Source: an uncultured Oscillospiraceae bacterium (GTDB lineage Bacteria > Bacillota > Clostridia > Oscillospirales > Oscillospiraceae). Taken from it: 64,000 nt of DNA. The notes beneath the pieces are model-generated. The model worked only from the letters and a program-made list of their open reading frames with translations, had not been told where the DNA came from and searched no databases. Positions 40,825 through 49,139 of this stretch are shown one piece after another; the stretch's first letter is position 1; each line of letters begins with the position of its first letter. Both the position numbers and the translations under genes were made by a program. The stretch covers positions 62,001 to 126,000 of the forward strand of contig CAJULM010000001.1 in assembly GCA_910587285.1 (NCBI GenBank), in the 5' to 3' direction.

Positions 40825-40835
40825 GCCGGCACCCC

Positions 40836-42296
40836 CTAAAATTGAAAGTAGGCGAAAATTGCCGCATCCTGGGTCTGGAGCAGAGCCAGCCAGCACAGGG
40901 CGATCACCGCCGTGAGATAGACGCAGGAGCACAGCCGGGCGGCGGACTGGCTGTCCGTTTTGGCGGCGGGCAGGTCGTACCGCCCCCAGGCGTACAGCTT
41001 TGCCATGGACACAAGGCACAGCACCAGCTGAAAGAGGGCCGGGGTGGTCAGCCCCAGCTGATCCAGCGCCGCCTGGAGGTATGCGCTGCCAAACCCCCAG
41101 CCGGTGAACAGGCGGCGGAAAATCACTCCCAGCTGCCCCACAGACTCCGCCCGGAACAGCAGGGCCGCCGGGATGAAAATGAGGAACATCATGGACCGGC
41201 GGGCCAGCCGGCCCAGGGGGCAGTCCCAGGCGGGGCCGAACCGGCTTTTCACATCCAGCAGGCTCTCCACACACAGCCAGAAGGCGGCGTACAGCCCCCA
41301 CAGCACGTAGGTCCACCGGGCCCCGTGCCACAGGCCGCACAGGGTAAATACGATGAGGATGTTGAGCAGCTTTCGGGCCGTTCCCTGCCGCCCGCCTCCC
41401 AGGGGAATGTAAACGTAGCTGGTGAACCATCGGTTCAGGCTGATGTGCCAGCGGCGGAAAAACTCGGTGTAGCTCTGGGCCAGGTAGGGCCGATCGAAGT
41501 TGCGCATGAGCCGCACGCCCATCAGCCGCGCGGAACCGGCGGCGATCTCCGAATAGCCGGCAAAGTCGCAGTACATCTGGATGCAGAACAGCCCTCCGGC
41601 GCAGCAGATGGCCAGGGAGTTTGCCTCCTCCACAGCGGAAAAAACAGCGTTGACATAAATGCCGCAGAAGTCCGCCACCACGCACTTTCGGAAAAAACCG
41701 CACAGCAGCAGACGGATTCCGGCGGTGAAGTCGTCCCAGGCCGGCCGGTGCTCCGCCTTCAGCTGAGGCAGCAGGCTTTGGGGGCTCTCAATAGGTCCCG
41801 CCACCAACTGGGGAAAATAGGTGACGTAGAGTGCGAAGGAGACGACATCCTTTTCCGCGGGGAAATCCCCCCGGTAGACGTCAATGGTGTAGCTCATGGT
41901 CTGAAAGGTGTAGAAGGAGATGCCCACCGGCAGAATCAGCCCCAGCTCCGGCACCCGGTAGGGCAGGCCGGCGGCGGCGCACAGACCATTCACCGTTTCG
42001 GCAAAAAAGTCGAAATATTTAAAAGTAAACAGCAGCCCCAGGTTGACGCACACGCTCACCAGGAGAAACAGCCGCATGACGCCCTGTCTGCCCCGGAAGC
42101 GCTCAATCCCCCGGCCGCAGCAGTAGTCCACCGCCGTGGAGGCCAACAGCAGGAGGATGAGAGCGGGATTGGAGTACATATAAAAGAAGTAGGACGCCGC
42201 CAGCAGCCAGTATTTCCGCCCACCGTGGGGCAGCAGCCAGTATGCCGCCGTCACCGCCGGCAGGAAAGCCAAAAACACGCCGGAGTTGAAATTCAT
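40836..42296 (-). CDS. MBOAT O-acyltransferase, AlgI/DltB-like
   Basis: A 486-residue multi-pass acyltransferase that carries acyl groups across the membrane to a surface polymer. Motifs: ASYFFYMYSNP, FKYFDFF, LPVGISFYTFQTMSYTIDVY, YFPQLVAGPI, QMYCDFAGYSEIA, FFRRWHISLNRWF (His ~284) and CGLWHGARWTY, with the catalytic MBOAT His ~324. These match AlgI/PatA/DltB proteins. ATG at 42294-42296 overlaps the TGA of the small membrane protein gene. Confidence 0.93.
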   Translation of the reverse strand: MNFNSGVFLAFLPAVTAAYWLLPHGGRKYWLLAASYFFYMYSNPALILLLLASTAVDYCCGRGIERFRGRQGVMRLFLLVSVCVNLGLLFTFKYFDFFAETVNGLCAAAGLPYRVPELGLILPVGISFYTFQTMSYTIDVYRGDFPAEKDVVSFALYVTYFPQLVAGPIESPQSLLPQLKAEHRPAWDDFTAGIRLLLCGFFRKCVVADFCGIYVNAVFSAVEEANSLAICCAGGLFCIQMYCDFAGYSEIAAGSARLMGVRLMRNFDRPYLAQSYTEFFRRWHISLNRWFTSYVYIPLGGGRQGTARKLLNILIVFTLCGLWHGARWTYVLWGLYAAFWLCVESLLDVKSRFGPAWDCPLGRLARRSMMFLIFIPAALLFRAESVGQLGVIFRRLFTGWGFGSAYLQAALDQLGLTTPALFQLVLCLVSMAKLYAWGRYDLPAAKTDSQSAARLCSCVYLTAVIALCWLALLQTQDAAIFAYFQF

Positions 42297-42526
42297 ACCC
42301 CCACCCCCAGGTTGAGCAACAGGAAGGGCAGCAACGCCGCCGCCGTCTCCCACAGACCCGCCCCCCCAATCAGGGCGTAGGCGCTGGCCCCCAGGGCCAG
42401 CGCCGCAGACAGCAGGAGAAACACGCCCCGGGTGGCCCGATACCTCCGCTCAAACAGGCAGAAAAACAGGGCGGCCCCATAGAGCAGCAGGGCCATCGGC
42501 AGCTGTAAAATCACGCTTTCCGCCAT
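42293..42526 (-). CDS. Small two-helix membrane protein in the acylation operon
   Basis: 77 residues: helix VILQLPMALLLYGAALFFCL, short basic loop (ERRYRATRG), then two further hydrophobic stretches. It overlaps the ligase gene by 16 nt and the MBOAT gene by 4 nt, so the frame is well supported. DltX is a similarly small membrane protein in dlt operons; equivalence is inference from position. It contains a G7 run (42361-42367 on the plus strand). It does not carry an acyl-carrier DSL motif. Confidence 0.65.
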   Translation of the reverse strand: MAESVILQLPMALLLYGAALFFCLFERRYRATRGVFLLLSAALALGASAYALIGGAGLWETAAALLPFLLLNLGVGV

Positions 42527-44001
42527 TGTTGGATCAGCTCCTTCACCGCCGGCTTGTCCGGTTTGCCGGAGCCGGTCATGGGGAGCGCGTCCAGGCGCAG
42601 AATGCCTTCAGGCAGCTCGTTCTTGGGCAGATATTCGCTCAGGCCATCCATGACCCGGGACAGGGAATTTCCCACATACACCACCGCCGCCCAGGGCAGC
42701 TCTCCGTACACCTTGTCGGGCAGACCGACCACCGCCGCCGCACGTACCCCAGGCTGAGCCAGCAGAGCCTCCTCAATGCGCCGGGGAGACAGATTGACCC
42801 CGTTTCGGATGATGATATCCTTTTTCCTCCCCGTGAGATGGAGAACGCCACTCGCATCCACACAACCAAGATCTCCCGTATGGAGAAAACCGTCCGTGTC
42901 AATAGCCTGGGCGCTTTGCTCCGGATCGTGGTAGCCCAGCATCCGCATGGGGCCGCAGACGCACACCTCGCCCTCCTCTCCAGGCAGGGCCTCGGCACCG
43001 TCCTCTCGGACGATTTTTCCCCGGTTGGCGGGATAAAACGGCCCCACCCCCGCCATTCGCGCCGCCTGGGACGACCGATAAGAGGCGCAGGAGATGCCGA
43101 TGCATTCGCTCATGCCATACACCGGCACCAGGGTCATGCCCAAGGCGGATTCGATGTGCTGGAACTGCTCCGCCGTCCAGGGCGCACCGCCGATATACCC
43201 CACCCGGAGCGTGCGCGCCTCATCGGCCCAAGCCTTTTTTGCCATGGCCAGATAGAGGGAGGGCACGCCGTTCATCCGGGTGATTTTTTCCCGGGCAATG
43301 ATTTGCAGCAGCTCCTCCGGCGCGGAGGCGGCGGTGAGATATAGCCGGTGGCGCAGCACAACGGCCCCAGTGAGCAGGGCCAGACCAAATACGTGGTCCA
43401 AAGGCAATGCCCCCAGGGCGATATCGTCCTCTGAATAACCCCCCAAGGGGGCGGAATCCAGCAGGTTGCTTACCAGGTTTCCCTGGCTTAGAATCACAGC
43501 CTTTTTCCGCCCGGAGGAGCCGGAGGTGAAGATGTAAAAGGCAGGGGCATTGGGATCGTCATAAAGAGGGGCGGGGGTACAGCCGGACGACACCAGCGGC
43601 AGCCTGAGCGGCGCGCCGTCTCCCCCTCGGGTGAGCAGCAACGTGGGACGCAGGATATCGCCCCCCGCTTCCAGACAAACCGGAACCGACAACACCGGGA
43701 CACAGGCCGCCAGCGCCCGCTCCGGCTCCTCCCTGGGGTCTATCAGAACAGCCACAGCCCCAATCCGCTGAAGGCACAGCAGGGCCAGCACCGTATTCAC
43801 CGTGCGGCCGGCGGGCAGCACAACCAGCGAACCGGGCCGCAGCCCGCTGGCGTACAGCAGACCCGCGCCAGTTTCTACAAAGCCTTCCACCTGTTCCGTA
43901 GTAAGCCAGCCCCCGCGGTCTCCAAGCAGGGGCAGGCAGGGCTTTTCCAGGGCCAGGTTATGGAGATACCAGCAAAGTGTGTGGATGGCAGCGCTCATCA
44001 T
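42511..44001 (-). CDS. AMP-forming acyl/amino-acid ligase
   Basis: About 496 residues of the ANL adenylating superfamily. Motifs: FYIFTSGSSGRKKAVILSQG (phosphate loop), VYGMSECIG, GFLHTGDLG, LTGRKKDIIIRNGVNLSPRR (hinge) and MTGSGKPDKPA with the C-terminal catalytic Lys. It activates a carboxylic acid as acyl-AMP, then passes it to CoA or a carrier. Three ATGs follow AAGGAG (44008-44013); I take the middle one, 44001. It is first in an operon with an MBOAT, which argues for supplying activated acyl or aminoacyl groups, as DltA does with D-Ala. The substrate is unclear. Confidence 0.85.
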   Translation of the reverse strand: MMSAAIHTLCWYLHNLALEKPCLPLLGDRGGWLTTEQVEGFVETGAGLLYASGLRPGSLVVLPAGRTVNTVLALLCLQRIGAVAVLIDPREEPERALAACVPVLSVPVCLEAGGDILRPTLLLTRGGDGAPLRLPLVSSGCTPAPLYDDPNAPAFYIFTSGSSGRKKAVILSQGNLVSNLLDSAPLGGYSEDDIALGALPLDHVFGLALLTGAVVLRHRLYLTAASAPEELLQIIAREKITRMNGVPSLYLAMAKKAWADEARTLRVGYIGGAPWTAEQFQHIESALGMTLVPVYGMSECIGISCASYRSSQAARMAGVGPFYPANRGKIVREDGAEALPGEEGEVCVCGPMRMLGYHDPEQSAQAIDTDGFLHTGDLGCVDASGVLHLTGRKKDIIIRNGVNLSPRRIEEALLAQPGVRAAAVVGLPDKVYGELPWAAVVYVGNSLSRVMDGLSEYLPKNELPEGILRLDALPMTGSGKPDKPAVKELIQQWRKA

Positions 44002-44030
44002 CATCCGCTCCTTGTGTGATTTACACAAAA

Positions 44031-44059
44031 AATTTAGCAAAAAACCTTTGGCGGGGCAA
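44031..44059 (-). promoter_or_regulatory. Promoter of the ligase/MBOAT operon
   Basis: Minus strand TTGCCC (44054-44059), 17-bp spacer, TAAATT (44031-44036). Confidence 0.65.
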
Positions 44060-44087
44060 GATATCCACAGCAAACAGCGGCTATTTT

Positions 44088-44137
44088 GGACAAACAAAAA
44101 TCGTCGTGGACGAACGGCAGGAATCCAAGGACGAACA
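44088..44137. promoter_or_regulatory. Three LytTR-type direct repeats between divergent promoters
   Basis: GGACAAACA (44088-44096), GGACGAACG (44108-44116) and GGACGAACA (44129-44137), with periods of 20 and 21 bp. On the minus strand they contain GTTTGT / GTTCGT cores like the LytTR consensus, in which 9-bp repeats are spaced by about 12 bp. They are 28 bp from the -35 box on the left and 15 bp from that on the right. Confidence 0.65.
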
Positions 44138-44152
44138 GCAGTCCGCCCCTCG

Positions 44153-44181
44153 TTGCATTTGGTTCGGCTGTCTGTTAAAAT
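44153..44181 (+). promoter_or_regulatory. Promoter of the GHKL kinase / LytTR regulator pair
   Basis: TTGCAT (44153-44158), 17-bp spacer, TAAAAT (44176-44181), about 37 nt before the kinase start. Confidence 0.65.
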
Positions 44182-44224
44182 ATTTGAAGGAATTACGCAC
44201 ACGAAAGGGAAGGATGGGGCTGTA

Positions 44225-45577
44225 ATGGCGGATAACCTGCAATTTGCCATCCAAATCATGGACTTTGCCTGGTTCGCGGCCATCGCCATCCGTGCCCTCT
44301 CCTGGATGATGCTGTGCCATGGGCCTGTATGGAAATGGAGGCACCCCGGCCGGGCAGCTGCGGAGGCCTTCACGCTGGCGGCAGCCCTTACGGTAGGTCT
44401 GCTTTTTTTGGCGCTGATCGGGGGCCGCGGTCTGCACCTGCTTCCGCAGCTATTCTTCCACGGGGCGGCAGGTGCGCTGCTGCTTTACCTCCGCTCAAGC
44501 TGCCCAGCAAAGTCTAAGCTGGTGATGTGGTGCTCCATGCTGGCGGGAAGCTGCACCATTTATTCCATCAGCGGCCAGTGCAGCTTCCTGGTGGGGGAGT
44601 TTCTCTCCTCGGGCGTCGCCGAAGGGATCGTAAGAACTGTGGTGCTGATGCTCGTGCTGCCCCTGGCGGTCTACCTCCACTCGTTCAGCCTTCAGGAATA
44701 TGAGCACGTGCCGGCCAGCGGCCTGGCCGCCATCCTCATCGGCGACATCAGCATCATCGCCATGAACATTTTGGAGGTGCTGTGGGCCGGAAAGGACTAT
44801 CGCATCACGGTCACGTTTTTGGTGGCCTACGTGTTCATCCTCGGCATGGTGGTGGCCGCCATACAGGGCATATACGATATGTGCGCGGAGCAGAATAAAA
44901 TCGTAGCGCTTCAGGCGGAGCGGCAGCGGCTGCACAGCGAGCGGGAGCTTGCCCGAATGATGTCGGATAATTTGGACGACCTGCGCAGCATCCGCCATGA
45001 TTTGAAAAACCAGTACGCTTATATGCAGATCCTACTGTCCCAGCAGCGGTACGGAGAGCTGGAGGAGTACTTCCTCCAGTCCTCACAGCACCTGCTCCCT
45101 CAGCTGGGGCAGTTTATCGACTGCGGAAACCGCTCGGTCAACACAATCCTGAATATGGAGTTTGCCAAGGCCAGAAAAGAGAACGTGGAATTTACCCATC
45201 AGCTGGTCGTCCCCCCTGTGCTTCCCTTCAGTGAAGACGACCTGTGCGCGGCGCTCACCAATCTGCTGGACAACGCCATCGAGGAGTGCGCCCGCCTGCT
45301 CCGGGCGGGGCGCACTGACGTATCTCTCCGACTGGAAATCTATCCCCAAAAGAGCTATCTGTTTATTCTGTGCCGAAACACCTCCGACCGGACGGAATTG
45401 ACCCGGTCGGGCCGGGGCCTGCGCACCACCAAGGGGGACGACCAGCTGCACGGCTACGGCACCCGCATCATTACAAAGGTGGCGGAGAAATACAACGGCT
45501 GCGCGGAATTTGGCCTGTCGGGCGGGATGTTTGTCGCCAAGTTGCTGCTGGACATGACGGTGGAGGAGAGAGTATGA
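44225..45577 (+). CDS. GHKL-type sensor histidine kinase (AgrC-like)
   Basis: 450 residues. Six or seven membrane helices in the first ~220 residues, then a helical linker, the phospho-acceptor in RSIRHDLKNQYAYM, and a GHKL ATPase with TNLLDNAIEEC and HGYGTRIITKVAEKYNG. This is the AgrC/LytS-like layout that typically pairs with LytTR regulators and often senses peptides; no peptide gene is visible here. ATG at 44225 has GGAAGGATGGGG upstream. Overlaps the regulator gene by ATGA. Confidence 0.9.
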   Translation: MADNLQFAIQIMDFAWFAAIAIRALSWMMLCHGPVWKWRHPGRAAAEAFTLAAALTVGLLFLALIGGRGLHLLPQLFFHGAAGALLLYLRSSCPAKSKLVMWCSMLAGSCTIYSISGQCSFLVGEFLSSGVAEGIVRTVVLMLVLPLAVYLHSFSLQEYEHVPASGLAAILIGDISIIAMNILEVLWAGKDYRITVTFLVAYVFILGMVVAAIQGIYDMCAEQNKIVALQAERQRLHSERELARMMSDNLDDLRSIRHDLKNQYAYMQILLSQQRYGELEEYFLQSSQHLLPQLGQFIDCGNRSVNTILNMEFAKARKENVEFTHQLVVPPVLPFSEDDLCAALTNLLDNAIEECARLLRAGRTDVSLRLEIYPQKSYLFILCRNTSDRTELTRSGRGLRTTKGDDQLHGYGTRIITKVAEKYNGCAEFGLSGGMFVAKLLLDMTVEERV

Positions 45578-46296
45578 AAATCAAAATCGCCCTGTGCGAC
45601 GACGACGCGAAAGCCCTGCCAGTCATTGCCGGGGCCGCGGAATCCGCGTTTCAGGAGAAGGGAATCTATACGGATATCCAGCGCTTTACCTCCGGAAAGG
45701 CCCTGCTGCAAGCCATGGAGCAGACCCGCTTTCAGATTATCCTGCTGGACATTGAGATGCCGGGGATGGATGGAATCGCCGTTGGGAAAAAGGTCCGGGC
45801 GCAGGGAAACGACACCCAGATTGTCTATGTCTCCGAGGCGGAGAGCCGGGTGTTTGAATCCTTCCTGGTCCAGCCCCTGGGCTTTGTGCGCAAAAGCAAT
45901 TTTCTCAATGACATCGCCGCCGTGGTGGAGTTGTATGTCAAAACCTGCTCCCAGGACGAGCGGGGGGACTACATCGAATTTCAGACCCGTTCCGGGCTGC
46001 TGTCCCTGAAAAGCAGGCAGATCTGCTACATTGAGGGCAGCCGCAACTACCAGCTGCTCTATCTGGAGGGGCAGAAGGAGCCCACTGAGGTGAAGATGAC
46101 CATGGAAAAGCTGGAGGCCGCCACCCAGCCCCACAGCTTCATCCGTATTCACAAAGGCTATCTGGTCAATTACCGCTGCATCCAGCGCATCAGCGCCGCC
46201 ACTGTCACGCTGCTGGACGGAACGCAGCTGCCCATCGGGCGCAGCAAGGCGGCGGAGGTCAAAAGCAAGTATCTATCCATTCTGGGCGAGACATAA
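45574..46296 (+). CDS. LytTR-family response regulator (AgrA-like)
   Basis: 240 residues. Receiver domain with CDDD and the phospho-acceptor in LLDIEMPGMDG, then VQPLGFVRKSNF, and a LytTR DNA-binding domain (~140-240: IEFQTRSGLLSLKSRQICYI, FIRIHKGYLVNYRCIQRI, LPIGRSKAAEVKSKYL). LytTR proteins bind pairs of 9-bp direct repeats near ~21-bp period, as found at 44088-44137 and 46363-46392. It likely autoregulates and controls the operons on both sides; this is inference from those sites. Confidence 0.92.
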   Translation: MKIKIALCDDDAKALPVIAGAAESAFQEKGIYTDIQRFTSGKALLQAMEQTRFQIILLDIEMPGMDGIAVGKKVRAQGNDTQIVYVSEAESRVFESFLVQPLGFVRKSNFLNDIAAVVELYVKTCSQDERGDYIEFQTRSGLLSLKSRQICYIEGSRNYQLLYLEGQKEPTEVKMTMEKLEAATQPHSFIRIHKGYLVNYRCIQRISAATVTLLDGTQLPIGRSKAAEVKSKYLSILGET

Positions 46297-46310
46297 CCCG
46301 CCGGCGTGGC

Positions 46311-46347
46311 AAAAGCCGCCGTTCGTCACGGACGAACGGCGGCTTTT
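46311..46347 (+). terminator. Terminator of the kinase/regulator pair
   Basis: Perfect 17-bp stem (46311-46327 / 46331-46347) with T4. The left arm contains GCCGTTCGT, the same word as in the repeat at 44108. Confidence 0.88.
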
Positions 46348-46362
46348 CTGCGTTTCATGTGT

Positions 46363-46392
46363 GCTTTGTCCATAGGCCGCCGCAATTCGTCC
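46363..46392. promoter_or_regulatory. LytTR-type direct repeats before the GH3 operon
   Basis: GCTTTGTCC (46363-46371) and AATTCGTCC (46384-46392) lie 21 bp apart. They are in the same orientation, relative to the promoter, as the repeats before the ligase operon, and also end exactly 28 bp before the -35 box. Confidence 0.6.
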
Positions 46393-46420
46393 AATCAGAC
46401 CGACGAATATCCAGGGACAC

Positions 46421-46449
46421 TTGAAAAGAAAATTGGGCAGGTTTAATAT
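46421..46449 (+). promoter_or_regulatory. Promoter of the GH3 glycosidase operon
   Basis: TTGAAA (46421-46426), 17-bp spacer, TAATAT (46444-46449); leader of about 70 nt. Confidence 0.75.
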
Positions 46450-46524
46450 ATCGCCAGCAACTCCTTGGAACAGAATTGTGGTTCTGAGGACCCCAAACTG
46501 AGATGAGCGAAAGGAGAAACAGAA

Positions 46525-49059
46525 ATGAAAAAGATGAAGAAGCTGCTTGCACTGCTGCTGGCCCTCACCATGGTGCTGAGCCTGGCGGCCTGCGACACGG
46601 GCGACAATCCCGACCCCAGCAGCAGCCCCGCCGACTCCCAGGAGCCGACGCAGAGCCAGCCTGCGGCCTCTACGGAGGACGGCATGGTGGCCCCCATCAC
46701 CCCGGAGGAGCTGGGCAGCGGCACCGTGAAGTGGGCCGAGGAGCGCACGCCCGACGGCTGGACCCTGGTGACCAACGAGGGCGGCAAGACCCTGGGCTAC
46801 TCCTCCGCCTCCGGCGTGAGTCTGATCCAGGTGGACGGCTTCGCCTTCAAGGACCTGGACCGGGACGGCGTGCTGGACGGCTATGAGGACTGGCGCAACG
46901 ACGCCGAGACCCGTGCCGCCGATCTGGCCGCCCACATGAGCGGCGAGGAGATCGGCCCCATGCTGACCCACGGCGGCTGGATGAGCTTCGGCAATGAGAT
47001 CGAGGAGGGCAGCTCCGACTATGAGTACATCCTGGCCGGCGGCCGCGCGGGCGTGACCCGTTCCGCCGGCGTCAAAGGCAACAACTCCATGTCTGTGGCG
47101 TGGGTCAACGCTCTCCAGAAGCTGTGCGAGAGCCAGGACCTGGGCATCCCCGCCACCATCTCCATCGACCCCAACCATATTTCCGGAATCATCGACCAGC
47201 TGAGCCTCAGCACCACCTTCAACACAGAGGCCGCCTTTGAGGCCGGCAAGCAGATGGCGGAGTCCTACCGCGCGGTGGGAATCACCATGCTGCTGGGCCC
47301 CCAAATCGACCTGATCGGCACTCCCGTCTTCGCCCGTGCCTCCGGCACCTACAGCGAGGACCCCGCCCTGACCCGCGATCTGACCGAGGCCTTTGTCTCC
47401 GGCCTGCAGTCCACCTATGACGAGAACGGCAACGACCTGGGCTGGGGCGACGGCTCCGTCATCGCTATCATGAAGCACTACGCCGGCGCGGGCGCCGGTG
47501 AGGGCGGCCGCAACGACCACAACACCGAGGCCAAGTATACCGTATTCCCCAACGGCAACTTTGAGGCTCACCTGATTGGCTTCTTTGACGGCGCATTTAA
47601 CCTCAAGCGCTCCTCCACCGGCAAGGCTGCCGGCCTGATGACCAACTACTCCGCCGCCTACTCCGTCGATGGCTCCCTGGGTGACGTGGTGGCCGGCGCG
47701 TACAGCAAGTATAAGATGGATCTGCTGGAGGCCGGCGGCTGGGACGGCTTCATCGTCACCGACTGGGGCGTCGTAGGCGAGGAGGAGAGAATCTGGGGCA
47801 TGGAGGAGTACACCACCGCCGAGCGCCACGCCATCATGTATAAGCAGGGCATCAACCAGATCGGCGGCTCCTCCGATGTGGAGTCCCCCGTGGAGGCTTT
47901 CGACCTGCTGGTGGAGGAAATGGGCGAGGAAGAGGCCACCGCCCTGTACCGCAAGCTGGCCGCCGAGTTCTTTGTGACCCAGATCAACTGCAACCTGTAT
48001 GAGAATCCCTACATCACCACGAAAACCGCCAACGACGTCGCCTACAGCAATGAGTCCTATGCAAAAGCGTCCGAGTGGTATACCGACACCATCATCATGC
48101 TGAAGAACAGCGGCGGCGTCATCGGCGCGGCCAGCGATGAAAAGCAGACCGTTTACGTCCCCTACATCTTCAGCCCCGGCAGGGAGGCCACCTCCTCCGC
48201 CGACGCCACCCCGCCCTCCTGGGAGCCCTGCTTCGACCTGGACATCGCGGGCCAGTACTTTAACGTTGTGACCGACACTGTGGGCGATCCCACCGGCGAG
48301 GCGGATGCCGACGGCAATCCCACTTACACCCCGAACGACATCGTCCGCGCCTCCGCCGCCGACCTGTCCACCTGTTCCATGGCTCTTGTCTACATGAGCG
48401 CGCCCAAAACTGACGGCGCGGTGGACGACGAAGGCAATATGCTCCCCGCCTCCCTCCAATATGAGGCCTACACCGCCACCACCGCCCGCCAGGAGTCCAT
48501 TGCCGGCGATATGGTCACTGAGACCATCAACGACGGCTACTACGGCACCAAGACCCAGACCGTGAAGGAGAACTGGTCCTATGCAGGCAACTCCGTGGGC
48601 CGCGATGCCAACTACGCCGACTATGAGCTGCTCCAGTACGTCTCCTCCACCGTGCCCGACAGCTGCAAGGTGGTGGCCATGATCGCCGCCCAGGGTCCCG
48701 CGGTCCTGAGCGAAGTTGACCCCCTGGCCGATGTGATCTTCTACTACTTTGCCGGCGCTGCCGCCGACTTCCTGGGCGGCTCCTGGTTCGACCAAAGCGC
48801 CCTGATGAAAGTCGTATCCGGCCAGGCCGAGCCCTCCGCCCTGCTGCCCTTCCAGATGCCCGCCAGTATGGAGGCCGTGGAGGCCCAGGACGAGGACACC
48901 GTCCGCGACTGCGAGTGCTATGTGGACGCCGACGGCAACACCTACGACTTCGCCTTCGGCCTGAACTGGTCCGGCGTCATCAACGATGAGCGTGTGCAGA
49001 CCTATTCCGTGGATCCTCTGACCGAATGCGAGAATCTTGATTTCTTCTACGCCAACTAA
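46525..49059 (+). CDS. Glycoside hydrolase family 3 lipoprotein
   Basis: 844 residues. Signal peptide with lipobox LSLAAC (Cys ~24), a Ser/Pro/Gln-rich linker, and a calcium-loop-like DLDRDGVLDGYEDW. The GH3 N-terminal barrel follows: IMKHYAGAGAGEGGRNDHN (KH motif) and GFIVTDWGVVG with the Asp of the TDW nucleophile motif. A C-terminal GH3 sandwich completes it. It should hydrolyse beta-linked sugars at the cell surface; the exact sugar cannot be told. AAAGGAG precedes the ATG. First of two GH3 genes under the 46421 promoter. Confidence 0.87.
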   Translation: MKKMKKLLALLLALTMVLSLAACDTGDNPDPSSSPADSQEPTQSQPAASTEDGMVAPITPEELGSGTVKWAEERTPDGWTLVTNEGGKTLGYSSASGVSLIQVDGFAFKDLDRDGVLDGYEDWRNDAETRAADLAAHMSGEEIGPMLTHGGWMSFGNEIEEGSSDYEYILAGGRAGVTRSAGVKGNNSMSVAWVNALQKLCESQDLGIPATISIDPNHISGIIDQLSLSTTFNTEAAFEAGKQMAESYRAVGITMLLGPQIDLIGTPVFARASGTYSEDPALTRDLTEAFVSGLQSTYDENGNDLGWGDGSVIAIMKHYAGAGAGEGGRNDHNTEAKYTVFPNGNFEAHLIGFFDGAFNLKRSSTGKAAGLMTNYSAAYSVDGSLGDVVAGAYSKYKMDLLEAGGWDGFIVTDWGVVGEEERIWGMEEYTTAERHAIMYKQGINQIGGSSDVESPVEAFDLLVEEMGEEEATALYRKLAAEFFVTQINCNLYENPYITTKTANDVAYSNESYAKASEWYTDTIIMLKNSGGVIGAASDEKQTVYVPYIFSPGREATSSADATPPSWEPCFDLDIAGQYFNVVTDTVGDPTGEADADGNPTYTPNDIVRASAADLSTCSMALVYMSAPKTDGAVDDEGNMLPASLQYEAYTATTARQESIAGDMVTETINDGYYGTKTQTVKENWSYAGNSVGRDANYADYELLQYVSSTVPDSCKVVAMIAAQGPAVLSEVDPLADVIFYYFAGAAADFLGGSWFDQSALMKVVSGQAEPSALLPFQMPASMEAVEAQDEDTVRDCECYVDADGNTYDFAFGLNWSGVINDERVQTYSVDPLTECENLDFFYAN

Positions 49060-49081
49060 CTGAAAGCAATCCTAACGCATC

Positions 49082-49112
49082 GCGGGGAGCGGAGAACGTC
49101 TCCGCTCCCCGC
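49082..49112 (+). terminator. Hairpin between the two GH3 genes
   Basis: Perfect 14-bp stem (49082-49095 / 49099-49112), 3-nt loop; T4 only 6 nt later. It may attenuate transcription into the second gene or protect the 3' end of the first. Confidence 0.6.
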
Positions 49113-49139
49113 ATCACGTTTTGATTTGGAGGGATCTCA

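Noticed and set aside
40825..41703. Upstream in-frame extension of the lipoprotein gene to a 887-residue product
   Set aside because: The extension lies antiparallel in frame over the MBOAT gene, while the GTG at 40824 has a ribosome site, a signal peptide and a lipobox.
42361..42367. Second phase-variable tract (G7) in the small membrane protein
   Set aside because: Runs of six to seven G or C are frequent in this GC-rich DNA (for example near 9539 and 30470), so G7 alone is weak evidence.
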